Source: Hominisplanchenecus_A murintestinalis (GTDB taxonomy: Bacteria; Bacillota; Clostridia; Lachnospirales; Lachnospiraceae). Taken from it: a stretch of DNA of 47,685 nucleotides. Position 1 is the first letter of the stretch, and each line of letters opens with the position of its first letter. The stretch lies in the NCBI RefSeq assembly GCF_943193015.1, contig NZ_CALPCM010000021.1, positions 1-47,685 on the forward strand, written 5' to 3'. The notes below the pieces were generated by a model. It saw only the letters and a list, made by a program, of their open reading frames with translations. It ran no database searches and was not told where the DNA came from. This document shows, in pieces, positions 34,810-43,457 of this stretch. A program made the translations under genes and the position numbers.

Positions 34810-36975
34810 ATGAAGAAAAAAATTTATGCAGTTTTGATGGCAGTGTGTCTGGTACTAGGGATTCTTCCGGTACAGGCGTTTGCGGAAACAGAGAAAGCGG
34901 AAGTAAAAGTCACTGTTACAGGTAAAGCGGTGGTTGGTGAGAAATTAAAAGCAGACCTTTCGGAACTGGAAAACGCGTCGGAAGCAGTGATTCAGTGGCA
35001 GAAGAAAGGAAGCGGGGAAAAAGATTCTAAGGCTGTTGATACAGGTGATGGAGAAACGTCTCTGACTCTGAAAGCAAAAGATGTGGGAAAAGTATTCCGT
35101 ATTATAGTAAAAGAGGACAAAGATTCGAAAACATCCTATACTTCCAAATGGACAAAAGAAGTTCAAAAGGAAGCGGAAAGTGAGACGGAAGAAACTAAGA
35201 TAAAAGATACAAAAGATACAGAGACGTCCGGGACGGAAGAGAAACAAACGGAGAAAAAAGATGACGAGGCTGTAAAAGCGCCGGAGACAAAAGAGACAGA
35301 AGCCATCAAGCTTCCTGAAACGAAAGATACACAGTCTGCCAAGACTCCTGAAACAAAGGGAACAGAAGTTATCAAGGCACCCGAAACAAAAGAAACAGAG
35401 GCAAAGGTTCCGGAAACGAAAGAGGCAGAAGCCGTGAAACCGCCAGAGGCAAAGTCAGAAGAGGGAACCGGGAATACAGAGGACAATGCTCCGCGGGAAG
35501 GGGAAACGGAATCAGAAGCGCCGGCACCGGCGCTGAGTATAGATAAAGCTGCCGTAGATTTTGGAACGGCAGAAGAAGGCTATACAGCGGCGCCGGAGAG
35601 CCAGACGATAACGATTACAAATGGCGGGGCAGCGGAGGTAAAACTTACACAGCCTCAGGCAGTCGATTTTGTGATTGGGAGTTTGTCAAAAACAGATTTG
35701 GGAGCTGGGGAAACGGCGGTGTTTACAATTCAGCCAAAGACAGGTCTGAAGAAGAAATCTTATGATGAGACAGTAGAGATTGCAGGTGACAATGGACAGA
35801 AATTAGAAGTTAAGGCAAAGTTTCAGGTCAATGCGCCAAAGCCCGCACCCGTGTATATGATTAAGGCAAATACGGCAGAACTGAATTTTGCATCTCAGAC
35901 GCTGGGTTATAAAGCGCCGGAGGCACAGACGGTAGAAATTACAAATACCGGAACAGGCGCAGTGAAATTAGTTCAGCCATCAGCCGCAGCTTTTGAAGTC
36001 GGCGCGCTTTCTGCGACAGAATTGGCAGTAGGTGCGAAAGCGAGCTTTACGGTGCGTCCGAAAGCAGGTTTGGATTCCGGCACATATGAAGAAAATATTA
36101 CAGTTAAAACAGAACAGGGCAGCGGCGCGGCAGTAAAAGCTGTCTTTAAAGTAACGGGAAGCAAGATTTTGAGTATCGTGAAGCCGTCGGCAGTGACAAA
36201 GAAAAACGGTCAGGATAAGAAGGCGAGCGCCTTGGGGCTTCCGGAAAAAGTGAAGATTAAAACTTCGGACGGGATCAAAAAAGCGAATGTGACCTGGAAT
36301 GTAAAAGATACGGACTACAGCAAGTATAAGGTAAAGACTCAGAAATTTAAAGTTACCGGAAAAGTTAAGCTGCCTGACGGCGTATACAATCCAGATAAAA
36401 TCAGTCTGAATACTTCCATCAGTGTAACGGTGAAAGCGTATGTACCTAAAGTACCGGGCAGCGATTCTAATAAAATATTGAATTTAGAAGCAGGAAAGAC
36501 TTACCGTACAAATACAGATATTGTGTTCCAGGCAGTTGGCGGCGGCATGGACAATAAGAGTCCGAAAGAAGGCGATGTGAGATACCGGCCGGTAAACTGG
36601 GCAGTAAGCACAGTAAATAATTTTACCACGGATGAGTTCAAAGGGACGTTTAAGTTTTCCAATGCCGGGGATTATACCTTGAAGGTGACGTATAACCGTC
36701 AGAAATACAACGGGGATAAATGGGTAGATGACGGCACGGCAGATACGAAATCCGTCTCTTTCAAACTTGCTTCCAGCACCGTTACGACGGGAACTGTCCG
36801 GCCGGGAACAGGAAACTCATCGACGAATTATACAAGTACTGTGAATACAGGCAAGACAGCTGCGAAGACTGGTGACGATTCACCGATTGTTCCGTTGGTA
36901 ATTGTATGTCTGGTATGTCTGCTGTGCATTGGCGGAGTCATGTACTCCAAGAAAAGACGGGATAAAGATAATTAG
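34810..36975 (+). CDS. Membrane/wall-anchored surface protein with PET repeats and Ig-like domains
   Basis: The product has 721 residues. A signal peptide is cut near AFA-ET (26). An Ig-like domain (30-115) precedes an acidic linker and about six degenerate 10-13-residue repeats built on K-x-PETK-x-TE (157-216). Two roughly 100-residue beta domains follow (about 242-345 and 349-450), each with VDFG/LNFA...ESQTITITNGG or AQTVEITNTG, and resemble ASH/abnormal-spindle-type Ig modules. Then come a Big_4-like domain (about 453-550), a further beta region and a C-terminal TM helix (about 694-710) followed by KKRRDKDN. Directly before the helix is AAKTGDDSP instead of LPXTG. This looks like the KTGD-type variant sorting signal of some Clostridia. 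Function unknown; adhesion or wall association is likely. Confidence 0.8.
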   Translation: MKKKIYAVLMAVCLVLGILPVQAFAETEKAEVKVTVTGKAVVGEKLKADLSELENASEAVIQWQKKGSGEKDSKAVDTGDGETSLTLKAKDVGKVFRIIVKEDKDSKTSYTSKWTKEVQKEAESETEETKIKDTKDTETSGTEEKQTEKKDDEAVKAPETKETEAIKLPETKDTQSAKTPETKGTEVIKAPETKETEAKVPETKEAEAVKPPEAKSEEGTGNTEDNAPREGETESEAPAPALSIDKAAVDFGTAEEGYTAAPESQTITITNGGAAEVKLTQPQAVDFVIGSLSKTDLGAGETAVFTIQPKTGLKKKSYDETVEIAGDNGQKLEVKAKFQVNAPKPAPVYMIKANTAELNFASQTLGYKAPEAQTVEITNTGTGAVKLVQPSAAAFEVGALSATELAVGAKASFTVRPKAGLDSGTYEENITVKTEQGSGAAVKAVFKVTGSKILSIVKPSAVTKKNGQDKKASALGLPEKVKIKTSDGIKKANVTWNVKDTDYSKYKVKTQKFKVTGKVKLPDGVYNPDKISLNTSISVTVKAYVPKVPGSDSNKILNLEAGKTYRTNTDIVFQAVGGGMDNKSPKEGDVRYRPVNWAVSTVNNFTTDEFKGTFKFSNAGDYTLKVTYNRQKYNGDKWVDDGTADTKSVSFKLASSTVTTGTVRPGTGNSSTNYTSTVNTGKTAAKTGDDSPIVPLVIVCLVCLLCIGGVMYSKKRRDKDN

Positions 36976-37865
36976 AAAATCCATGCCATATCTGGTGGGA
37001 GAGGAGAAGTGAAGCTCATCTGCTGTCCGGTGATGGGATGTTGGAATTGCAGATGATGGGAATGCAGCGCTTGGCGCTGCATTCTTTTCTGATAAGCGGG
37101 AAAATCTGAGCAATACAAAAAATCACCGACTAAAGGATGTCCCAGATACTGCATATGGACGCGAATCTGATGGGTACGCCCGGTCTCCAGTTTTAAGCGG
37201 ACAAGGGAGCAGCCGTCCTGAACGGCTTCACGCCAGAAATGGGTAACGGCGCGCTCACCCCGTTCAAAATCTATGCACCGTTCAATAGCGGAAGCCTCCC
37301 GGCGCGCAATAGGAGCATCTATAACACCGGAGTCTGGAACAAGACCAGCGGCGATAGACAGATATTCCCGATGGATTTCACGGCGTGCAGACATCTGTGA
37401 GAGAAGCGAAGCGCTGTACATATGCTTGGCAATAATCAGAAGTCCGGTGGTGTCGCGGTCGAGACGATTGATGCAGCGGTATATAAAAGGAATTCCCTGT
37501 TTCTGAAAATACCAGGCAATGCCGTTTGCCAGCGTGTTCTCATAATTATCCATAGAAGGGTGGATAGGAGTGTCTGCAGGTTTATCCACTACCAGGATAT
37601 CTTCATCTTCGTATATAATGGACAGGTTCATGGGAATAGGAATGATATTTTTAGAAGATTCCGTTTCTAAAAGTGTAATAGTTAGAGTGTCTCCGGCAAA
37701 AAGACAACGGTTTGTGTATGCCGGACTGCCATTTTGAAGGATGCCGCGTTCCGTATATTTTAAGTGGGTCAGGATATGCCTGGAATATCCCAGGTCCCTA
37801 AGGTATTTTGTTATTGTAGAACCGGAATCTTCCGGTGAAATTGTATATTTAAAAATTCGCTTCAT
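36972..37865 (-). CDS. RluA-family pseudouridine synthase
   Basis: The product has 297 residues, starting at ATG 37865; a TTG 10 codons earlier is possible, and ribosome-site support is weak for both. An S4-like N-terminal domain (about 12-75, including ILTHLKYTERGILQNG) precedes the catalytic domain. There, INRLDRDTTGLLI holds the catalytic Asp, with YEDEDILVVDKPADTPIHPS before it and LETGRTHQIRVHMQYLGHPLVGD after it. It isomerises uridine in rRNA or tRNA; the exact site (RluD/RluC-like) is not clear. Its stop overlaps the stop of the surface-protein gene (36972-36975), tail to tail. Confidence 0.9.
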   Translation of the reverse strand: MKRIFKYTISPEDSGSTITKYLRDLGYSRHILTHLKYTERGILQNGSPAYTNRCLFAGDTLTITLLETESSKNIIPIPMNLSIIYEDEDILVVDKPADTPIHPSMDNYENTLANGIAWYFQKQGIPFIYRCINRLDRDTTGLLIIAKHMYSASLLSQMSARREIHREYLSIAAGLVPDSGVIDAPIARREASAIERCIDFERGERAVTHFWREAVQDGCSLVRLKLETGRTHQIRVHMQYLGHPLVGDFLYCSDFPAYQKRMQRQALHSHHLQFQHPITGQQMSFTSPLPPDMAWIF

Positions 37866-38156
37866 ATGATTCCGTGGTAACCGTTCAGCTTTCAAATGTA
37901 ATATACAATTGTGGCGAGATGGACAAAGTGCAATTAATAGCTGAATAGTTACATTTCCTTTTTATAAATTTTGCTTTTTCAGCTCCGATTATAGCACGCA
38001 CAGGAAAATAATGAAAGAACTTTTAAATTTCTCTTCCTTTACCGGGAAAAATAATGTAGAATAATAGATAACGTTAAAAAGCAGATATGAAGGAAATACA
38101 AGATATTTCTGAGATGTTTGTGAATCGTTTATTAAAGAAAAATAGGAGAAGAAGCT
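37866..38156. other. Divergent intergenic region between the pseudouridine synthase and the NSS transporter
   Basis: There are 291 AT-rich bases without a credible ORF. Both flanking genes read outward, so two promoters should lie here. I find only weak candidates: TATATT-like on the minus strand near 37900 and TAGAAT on the plus strand near 38056. Confidence 0.4.
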
Positions 38157-39527
38157 ATGGAAAGAGAAAAGTTTGGCTCTCGCCTGGGATTTATCCTGAT
38201 TTCGGCGGGATGCGCAATCGGACTGGGAAATGTGTGGAGATTCCCCTATATTACGGGAAAATATGGCGGGGCGGCGTTTGTGCTGCTGTATTTGTTCTTT
38301 TTGCTGATTTTGGGTCTCCCTATTATGGTAATGGAGTTTGCTGTCGGAAGGGGAAGCCAGAAGAGTGCGGCGTTGTCTTTTGATGTGTTGGAACCGAAAG
38401 GGACGAAGTGGCATTTGTACAAATGGGGGGCTATGGCGGGAAACTATCTGTTGATGATGTTTTATACGACAATAGGCGGCTGGATGCTTCTGTACTTTCT
38501 CAAAATGGGCGCAGGGAAGTTTGAAGGGATGGATACTGCGCAGGTAGGAAATGCTTTCGCGGAATTGACCGGACAGCCGGGAACCATGACCTTTTTTATG
38601 ATTCTGGTGGTGGCGATTGCCTTTGGAATCTGTGTCAAAGGATTGAAAAACGGTGTGGAAAAGATAACGAAGGTTATGATGCTCTGCCTGCTGCTCCTGA
38701 TGATAGTGCTGGCGGTGCGTTCAGCAGTGCTTCCGGGAGGAGAAGAAGGACTTAGGTTTTACCTGTTTCCTGACTTTGGCAAGCTGTTTGAATCCGGGAT
38801 AGGCGAGGTAGTTTATGCGGCGATGGGACAGGCATTTTTTACATTAAGCCTGGGCATTGGGGCGCTGGCAATTTTCGGGAGCTACATAGGGAAGGAGCGT
38901 TCGCTTACAGGGGAAGCTGTCAGCGTGACGGTGTTGGATACACTGGTTGCTTTGATGGCGGGACTTATTATTTTTCCGGCATGTTTTGCTTATGGAGTGC
39001 AGCCGGACAGCGGACCTAGCCTGATTTTTATTACGCTGCCCAATGTATTTAACGCTATGCCGGGAGGCAGAATCTGGGGAACGCTGTTTTTCCTGTTTAT
39101 GTCCTTTGCAGCGCTTTCTACGATTATTGCAGTGTTTGAAAACATCATATCCTTTGCGATGGACTTAACGGGCTGTTCCAGAAAGAAAGCAGTACTCTGG
39201 AATCTTGTGGCAATTGTTGTCCTTTCGATGCCGTGTGTACTTGGATTTAATCTTCTGAGCGGTTTTATGCCTTTTGGTGAGGGAAGCAATGTGTTGGATT
39301 TGGAAGATTTTATTGTAAGCAACAATCTGTTGCCGCTTGGAAGTTTGATTTATCTGCTATTCTGTACCAGCCGGTATGGATGGGGATATGATAAGTTTTT
39401 GGAAGAAGCAAATGCCGGAAAAGGTATGAGATTCCCAAGATGGATTCGGGGATATGTGAAATTTATTCTGCCTATTATCGTAATCGGAATTTTTATTATG
39501 GGATATTATACAAAGTTCGCGGGATAA
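38157..39527 (+). CDS. Sodium-dependent (NSS/SNF family) amino-acid-type transporter
   Basis: The product has 456 residues, with AGGAGAAG before the ATG. It has the opening signature of the NSS family: FGSRLGFILISAGCAIGLGNVWRFPYITGKYGGAAFVLLYL, with the TM1 unwound GNVWRFPY site for Na+ and substrate. Eleven or twelve hydrophobic segments follow, including SLGIGALAIFGSY (TM6 region) and SFAALSTIIAVFENII (TM8, Na2 site). Bacterial homologues such as LeuT and Tyt1 import amino acids with Na+. The substrate here is unknown. It appears to be monocistronic. Confidence 0.93.
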   Translation: MEREKFGSRLGFILISAGCAIGLGNVWRFPYITGKYGGAAFVLLYLFFLLILGLPIMVMEFAVGRGSQKSAALSFDVLEPKGTKWHLYKWGAMAGNYLLMMFYTTIGGWMLLYFLKMGAGKFEGMDTAQVGNAFAELTGQPGTMTFFMILVVAIAFGICVKGLKNGVEKITKVMMLCLLLLMIVLAVRSAVLPGGEEGLRFYLFPDFGKLFESGIGEVVYAAMGQAFFTLSLGIGALAIFGSYIGKERSLTGEAVSVTVLDTLVALMAGLIIFPACFAYGVQPDSGPSLIFITLPNVFNAMPGGRIWGTLFFLFMSFAALSTIIAVFENIISFAMDLTGCSRKKAVLWNLVAIVVLSMPCVLGFNLLSGFMPFGEGSNVLDLEDFIVSNNLLPLGSLIYLLFCTSRYGWGYDKFLEEANAGKGMRFPRWIRGYVKFILPIIVIGIFIMGYYTKFAG

Positions 39528-39579
39528 AATGCAACATAATAAAGTCACATAAAATAAAAATCAAATCTCAAAATAATAA

Positions 39580-39608
39580 TTGACGTATTTATCTGTTTAT
39601 GGTATAGT
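39580..39608 (+). promoter_or_regulatory. Promoter of the coiled-coil protein
   Basis: TTGACG (39580-39585), a 17-nt spacer and TATAGT (39603-39608), only about 25 bp before the ribosome site. Confidence 0.65.
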
Positions 39609-39637
39609 ATGTCCATAACAGAAAGGAGAGTGATTTT

Positions 39638-40168
39638 TTGACAGATAATGAATTGTTAAAAGCTATATCTGATATTGTTCAGACTCAGATGCAGCCATTA
39701 AAGAATGATGTACAGGAAGTTCATGCGGATGTACAGAGTTCCCGTGCAGATATGCGTAAGATCCAAGAAGAGGTGAAGAGCTTCAACACGGATTTGCAGG
39801 TTTTTAAAGCGGAATTGCAAAGTTTCAAAACAGAATTGCAGAACTTTAAAGCAGAATTACAGAACTTTAAAGCAGAATTACAGAACTTTAAGAGTGAATT
39901 GAAAGTAGTGAAAGAGGATGTACATAATCTTAAGGAGAACGTACAGAAACTGGATCAGCGCATGACTATTCTTGAGATGATGGTGGAAAATGTAACGAAT
40001 AAAAATATCCAGCGTGTGGCGGAAGGTCATCTTGATTTGAACAGAAAACTTGACGAGGCATTGAGGCTGGATGCAGAAAGAGAAATGATTGCGCTTCGCA
40101 TTAATGTCCTTGAGGGAGATGTGAAGATGCTGAAGGAAAAAATAGGGATGAAAGACCTTACAGCTTGA
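39638..40168 (+). CDS. Heptad-repeat coiled-coil protein (TTG start)
   Basis: The product has 176 residues. The TTG at 39638 follows AAAGGAGAG with 7-nt spacing and no in-frame ATG competes nearby, so TTG initiation is likely. Almost the whole chain is predicted coiled coil. Residues about 55-90 repeat the heptad F-K-A-E-L-Q-N five times, and later parts (VKEDVHNLKENVQKLDQRMTILE; LRINVLEGDVKMLKEKIG) continue the pattern. There is no signal peptide or TM helix, so it is cytoplasmic. The function is not known; small proteins of this shape occur singly in Lachnospiraceae. It stands alone between its own promoter and terminator. Confidence 0.78.
   Translation: MTDNELLKAISDIVQTQMQPLKNDVQEVHADVQSSRADMRKIQEEVKSFNTDLQVFKAELQSFKTELQNFKAELQNFKAELQNFKSELKVVKEDVHNLKENVQKLDQRMTILEMMVENVTNKNIQRVAEGHLDLNRKLDEALRLDAEREMIALRINVLEGDVKMLKEKIGMKDLTA
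39800..39904 (+). repeat. Five 21-bp tandem repeats encoding the FKAELQN heptad
   Basis: Units start at 39800, 39821, 39842, 39863 and 39884. Units 3 and 4 (39842-39862 and 39863-39883) are identical, which indicates recent slippage. The others are diverged. Confidence 0.85.
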
Positions 40169-40190
40169 AAGGTATTTTGCCTGAGATATT

Positions 40191-40238
40191 AAAAACGCGC
40201 CCTGCCGTATATGAGAAAACGGCGGGGCGCATTTTATT
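40191..40238. terminator. Bidirectional terminator between the coiled-coil gene and the pot operon
   Basis: GCGCCCTGCCGT (40197-40208) pairs with ACGGCGGGGCGC (40219-40230), 12 bp with one G-U pair and a 10-nt loop. It is flanked by AAAAA on the left and TTTT on the right, so it serves both strands. Confidence 0.8.
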
Positions 40239-40243
40239 CCAAA

Positions 40244-40750
40244 TTATTCTTTTATCAGTACCTTTTCAATTTCAGCGATATACATCGTATGGTAATCTTT
40301 GTTAGGATACCATTTCTGTTCTGCACTTACATCCAGGAAGCATTCTGGTTGATATTCCTGGGCGTAGAGTTTTCGGCATATGAGCACGGTGCTTGCTTCT
40401 TCGAAATAGGGGGTTGCACCTTCGTGTATGATTGTCAGACCGGATTTTGCGATTTTATCCTCATCTCTTCCGGAAACGGAACCGAGGTAGCCGTAGGTTT
40501 TTCGGAAGGATTCGTCCAGAACAGACAAGGAAAAGGTTTCAGTGCTGTCTATGAATTCTTTTGTGTAACGTTGTGGGCGAAGGACAATGAATGCAGTATT
40601 CTTTCCCCACATTACGCCCATGCCGCCCCAGGAAGCGGTCATAGTATTGGCTTTGCCGTCTTTTTCGGCAGTCACTAAGAGCCATTCCTTTCCAATCATG
40701 GTAAATGGATTTTTCTGTAATTCTTCTGGTTTCATTTCTTTAAAGTTCAT
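40244..40750 (-). CDS. Flavin reductase family (FMN-binding split-barrel) protein
   Basis: The product has 168 residues, with AGGAGG before the ATG. The family pattern is NPFTMIGKEWLLVTAEKDGKANTMTASWGGMGVMWGKNTAFIVLRPQRYTKEFIDSTETFSLSVL in outline: an FMN-binding split barrel with TMTASWGG as the phosphate-contact segment. Such proteins bind FMN and reduce flavins, or act as small redox partners. It starts 14 bp after the potCD stop on the same strand and ends at a terminator. It is thus the last gene of the polyamine operon, an unusual association. Confidence 0.85.
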   Translation of the reverse strand: MNFKEMKPEELQKNPFTMIGKEWLLVTAEKDGKANTMTASWGGMGVMWGKNTAFIVLRPQRYTKEFIDSTETFSLSVLDESFRKTYGYLGSVSGRDEDKIAKSGLTIIHEGATPYFEEASTVLICRKLYAQEYQPECFLDVSAEQKWYPNKDYHTMYIAEIEKVLIKE

Positions 40751-40764
40751 ATAGTTTCCTCCTG

Positions 40765-42645
40765 TTACTTTGATTTTACTTTATTCCACAAGTCCATGTA
40801 GACGGCGTCTGCCTCATCTCCGAGATAGTGGAAGGTCTCGCAGTGTTCCAGCTCAGAATCATCAGGGAATGCAATCTTGCTGTTTCGGATGTCTTCGTCT
40901 TCAATCAGTTCTCTTGCTGCTGTATTTGGCGTAGAGTAGGTAATGTAATCGAAATTCATCAATGCGATGTCTGGACGGCAAAGGAAGTTGATGAAAGCTT
41001 CGGCATTTTCTTTGTGCTCCGCATTTTTCGGGATTACCCAGGAATCAATCCAGATATTGGAACCTTCTTTTGGAATCACATATTCCAAATCAGGGTTTTC
41101 ATTTTGTGTGTAAATCGCTTCGCCGGAATAAATGACGCCGATTGCCGCTTCGTTGCCAATCATTTTATCCCGAACCTGGTCGATAACGTATGCTTGGACA
41201 AGAGGTTTTTGAACAATTAGAAGATTCATTGCTTCAGTCAGTTCATCTAAATCTGTGGAGTTCAGGGAGTAACCCAAATATTTCAGGGTAACGCCGAAAG
41301 CATCACGTACACTGTCCTGCATCAGAATATTGTCACGGTATTTATCATCCCATAGAATGCTCCAGCTGTCAATCGGTTCATCCACCATCGTCTTATTGTA
41401 GAGGATACCTACGGTGCCCCAGCAGTAGGGGACGGAGTATTTGTTCTCGGGGTCAAACTCCCGGGATTTATCCATGTATCTTTGACCGATGTTTTTGAGG
41501 TTTGGGACGTTGTCAAAATTGATTTCAGCCAGCAGACCGTTGTCTAGCATTTTCTGAATCATATAGTCAGAAGGGCACACAACATCGTAGGCGATGGCGC
41601 CGGACTGTACTTTGGGATACATGATTTCATTTGTCTCGAATTCTTCGTAGATGACATCTATGCCGGTTTCCTCTTCAAACATTGTAATGACTTCCGGGTC
41701 TAAATATTCCCCCCAATTGTATACGATAACTTTTTGCTTACTTCTTTTCTGTCCCTGGAAAGAGTAATAAATACCGCCGGCAGTAACTGCCAGTACAAGA
41801 AGCGCCGGTATAACTCTTTTAAAAGCAAAAGCGAGAGCCCTTGATCTGCGTGTGATAGTCTGCTTTCTGGCTTTCTGAGAGGAGTCTTTTGGTGAAAAGT
41901 TAATCAGCAGAAGCAGAAGCAATACGGAAATAAAAAGCAGGGTAGAAAGGGCATACATTTCCGGTTTGATGCCTTTGCGCACTTCGGAATAAATCTTTGT
42001 GGAAAGGGTGTCAATACCCGGCCCTTTTGTAAAATGGGTAATTACAAAATCATCCAACGACATGGTAAAAGCAAGCATGAAGCCAGAAAGTACGCCAGGA
42101 AGGATATCCGGAAAAATCACTTTGAAAAATGCATAAAGCGGCGATGCGCCTAAATCTAATGCGGCTTCATAAGTGTGCCTGTTTGTCTGCTTGAGCCTGG
42201 GCATCACGCTCAGTATCACATAAGGGATATTGAAAGTGATATGCGCAATCAGGATGGTAGAAAATCCAAGGTTTATCCGAAAGGCAATAAAAAGAAGCAT
42301 TAGGGAAATGCCCATGACGATTTCCGCATTCATCATAGGAATATTCGTAAGCCCCATATAAAATGTGCGGAATTTCCGTTTCATGCTCTGGATGCCGATT
42401 GCCGCCGCAGTACCGATGAAAGTAGCAATCAGTGCGGAGAGCAAGGCGATGAGAAGCGTAGAATACAGGGCGCTCATGATGGCTTCATTTTTAAACAGCT
42501 CCTGGTACCAGTGCAGGGTGGCGCCTCCCCATTTTGCTCGGGTTCGGGAAGCGTTGAAAGAGAGCACAATCAAGGTGAGGATTGGCGCATACAGGAGAAT
42601 AAAAATCAAGGCAAGATAAAATTTTTCGGCTGCTTTTTTAATCAA
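40765..42645 (-). CDS. potCD: Fused spermidine/putrescine permease and substrate-binding protein (PotC-PotD)
   Basis: The product has 626 residues. Residues 1-262 are a PotC-type permease with six TM helices and the EAA loop (YEAALDLGASPLYAFFKVIFPDILPG). A basic linker (SQKARKQTITRRSRA) leads to a seventh TM helix (about 280-298). Residues 306-626 form a PotD-type binding protein: VIVYNWGEYLDPEVITMFEEETGIDV, SDYMIQKM, VPYCWGTVGILYN, AAIGVIYSGEA and WVIPKNAEHKENAEAFINFL. The binding protein is thus tethered outside the membrane by its own permease. It starts with TTG (42645) after GGAGGG, and overlaps the potB stop by 4 bp (TTGA). Fusions of this kind are known in Firmicutes. Confidence 0.92.
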   Translation of the reverse strand: MIKKAAEKFYLALIFILLYAPILTLIVLSFNASRTRAKWGGATLHWYQELFKNEAIMSALYSTLLIALLSALIATFIGTAAAIGIQSMKRKFRTFYMGLTNIPMMNAEIVMGISLMLLFIAFRINLGFSTILIAHITFNIPYVILSVMPRLKQTNRHTYEAALDLGASPLYAFFKVIFPDILPGVLSGFMLAFTMSLDDFVITHFTKGPGIDTLSTKIYSEVRKGIKPEMYALSTLLFISVLLLLLLINFSPKDSSQKARKQTITRRSRALAFAFKRVIPALLVLAVTAGGIYYSFQGQKRSKQKVIVYNWGEYLDPEVITMFEEETGIDVIYEEFETNEIMYPKVQSGAIAYDVVCPSDYMIQKMLDNGLLAEINFDNVPNLKNIGQRYMDKSREFDPENKYSVPYCWGTVGILYNKTMVDEPIDSWSILWDDKYRDNILMQDSVRDAFGVTLKYLGYSLNSTDLDELTEAMNLLIVQKPLVQAYVIDQVRDKMIGNEAAIGVIYSGEAIYTQNENPDLEYVIPKEGSNIWIDSWVIPKNAEHKENAEAFINFLCRPDIALMNFDYITYSTPNTAARELIEDEDIRNSKIAFPDDSELEHCETFHYLGDEADAVYMDLWNKVKSK

Positions 42646-43457
42646 AATGCTGTTCCCTCCCCATCTTTATCATATTTGGCAACGATTGCCATACTTGCAA
42701 TAATAAAAATCATCAATACCAGAGAAAGCCCGCTTCCTACGTTCCAGCTGCTGCTCTGTTTAAATGCCTGTTCAATGACGTTCCCGATAAGCAGAATCTT
42801 GCCGCCGCCAAGCAAGTCGGAAATGACAAATGTAGTAAGGGCCGGGACAAATACCATAGTAATTCCGCTGATGATGCCTGGAACTGTCAGAGGCAGGGTG
42901 ATTTTAATAAAAGTCTGGAAAGCATTTGCCCCTAAATCCCTGGCAGCGCTTACAATATCTGCGTCGATTTTGCACAGAGAATTATAAATTGGCAGCACCA
43001 TAAAGGGCAGAAAATTGTAAACCATGCCTAAAACGATGGCATAGGGCGTGTTGATGATGTCCAGCGAGGGCAGATGCAGAATGTTCAGGATGCTGTTAAT
43101 AACGCCTGTTTTTTCCAACAAAGTCTGCCATGCCAAGGTGCGCAGCAGGAAGTTCATCCACATGGGGAGAATGAAAATCAGCACGATAAAGCTGGACTGG
43201 TTCACATTTTTCCGGGACAATATCATTGCCAGCGGATAGGCCAGAAGCAGGCAGATAACGGTGCTGACGAAAGCCAGAAGCAGAGCAATCCCCAGGGCTT
43301 TCAAGTTTTCCGGCATAGCCGTACGTGCGATGTTATCCCAGGTGAAACTGCCGGTTTCTGTTGTCATGCCGTAATAAAAAATCATGAGCAGGGGAATTAC
43401 CACAAAGGATACCGCCCAGAAGAGGTAAGGCCCTGCAAGTAAACGTTTATTCTTCAA
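42642..43457 (-). CDS. potB: Spermidine/putrescine ABC transporter permease PotB
   Basis: About 271 residues with six TM helices and the EAA loop (AARDLGANAFQTFIKITLPLTVPG). Start choice: a TTG at 43457 has AGGAGG nine bases upstream and gives the typical MKNKRLLAGPYLFW opening. The ATG at 43475 sits only three bases after a GGAGG (and its own first codons carry that AGGAGG), so TTG is favoured and the ATG would add six residues. It overlaps the end of potA by 11 nt with the TTG start. It pairs with the PotC half to form the channel for polyamines. Confidence 0.9.
   Translation of the reverse strand: MKNKRLLAGPYLFWAVSFVVIPLLMIFYYGMTTETGSFTWDNIARTAMPENLKALGIALLLAFVSTVICLLLAYPLAMILSRKNVNQSSFIVLIFILPMWMNFLLRTLAWQTLLEKTGVINSILNILHLPSLDIINTPYAIVLGMVYNFLPFMVLPIYNSLCKIDADIVSAARDLGANAFQTFIKITLPLTVPGIISGITMVFVPALTTFVISDLLGGGKILLIGNVIEQAFKQSSSWNVGSGLSLVLMIFIIASMAIVAKYDKDGEGTAF

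Noticed and set aside
35272..35460. CRISPR-like array
   Set aside because: The repeats are degenerate, contiguous and encode a protein linker; there are no spacers of constant length.
35163..35486. Minus-strand repetitive ORF opposite the PET repeats
   Set aside because: Its repeats mirror the coding repeats of the surface protein and it has no start signals.
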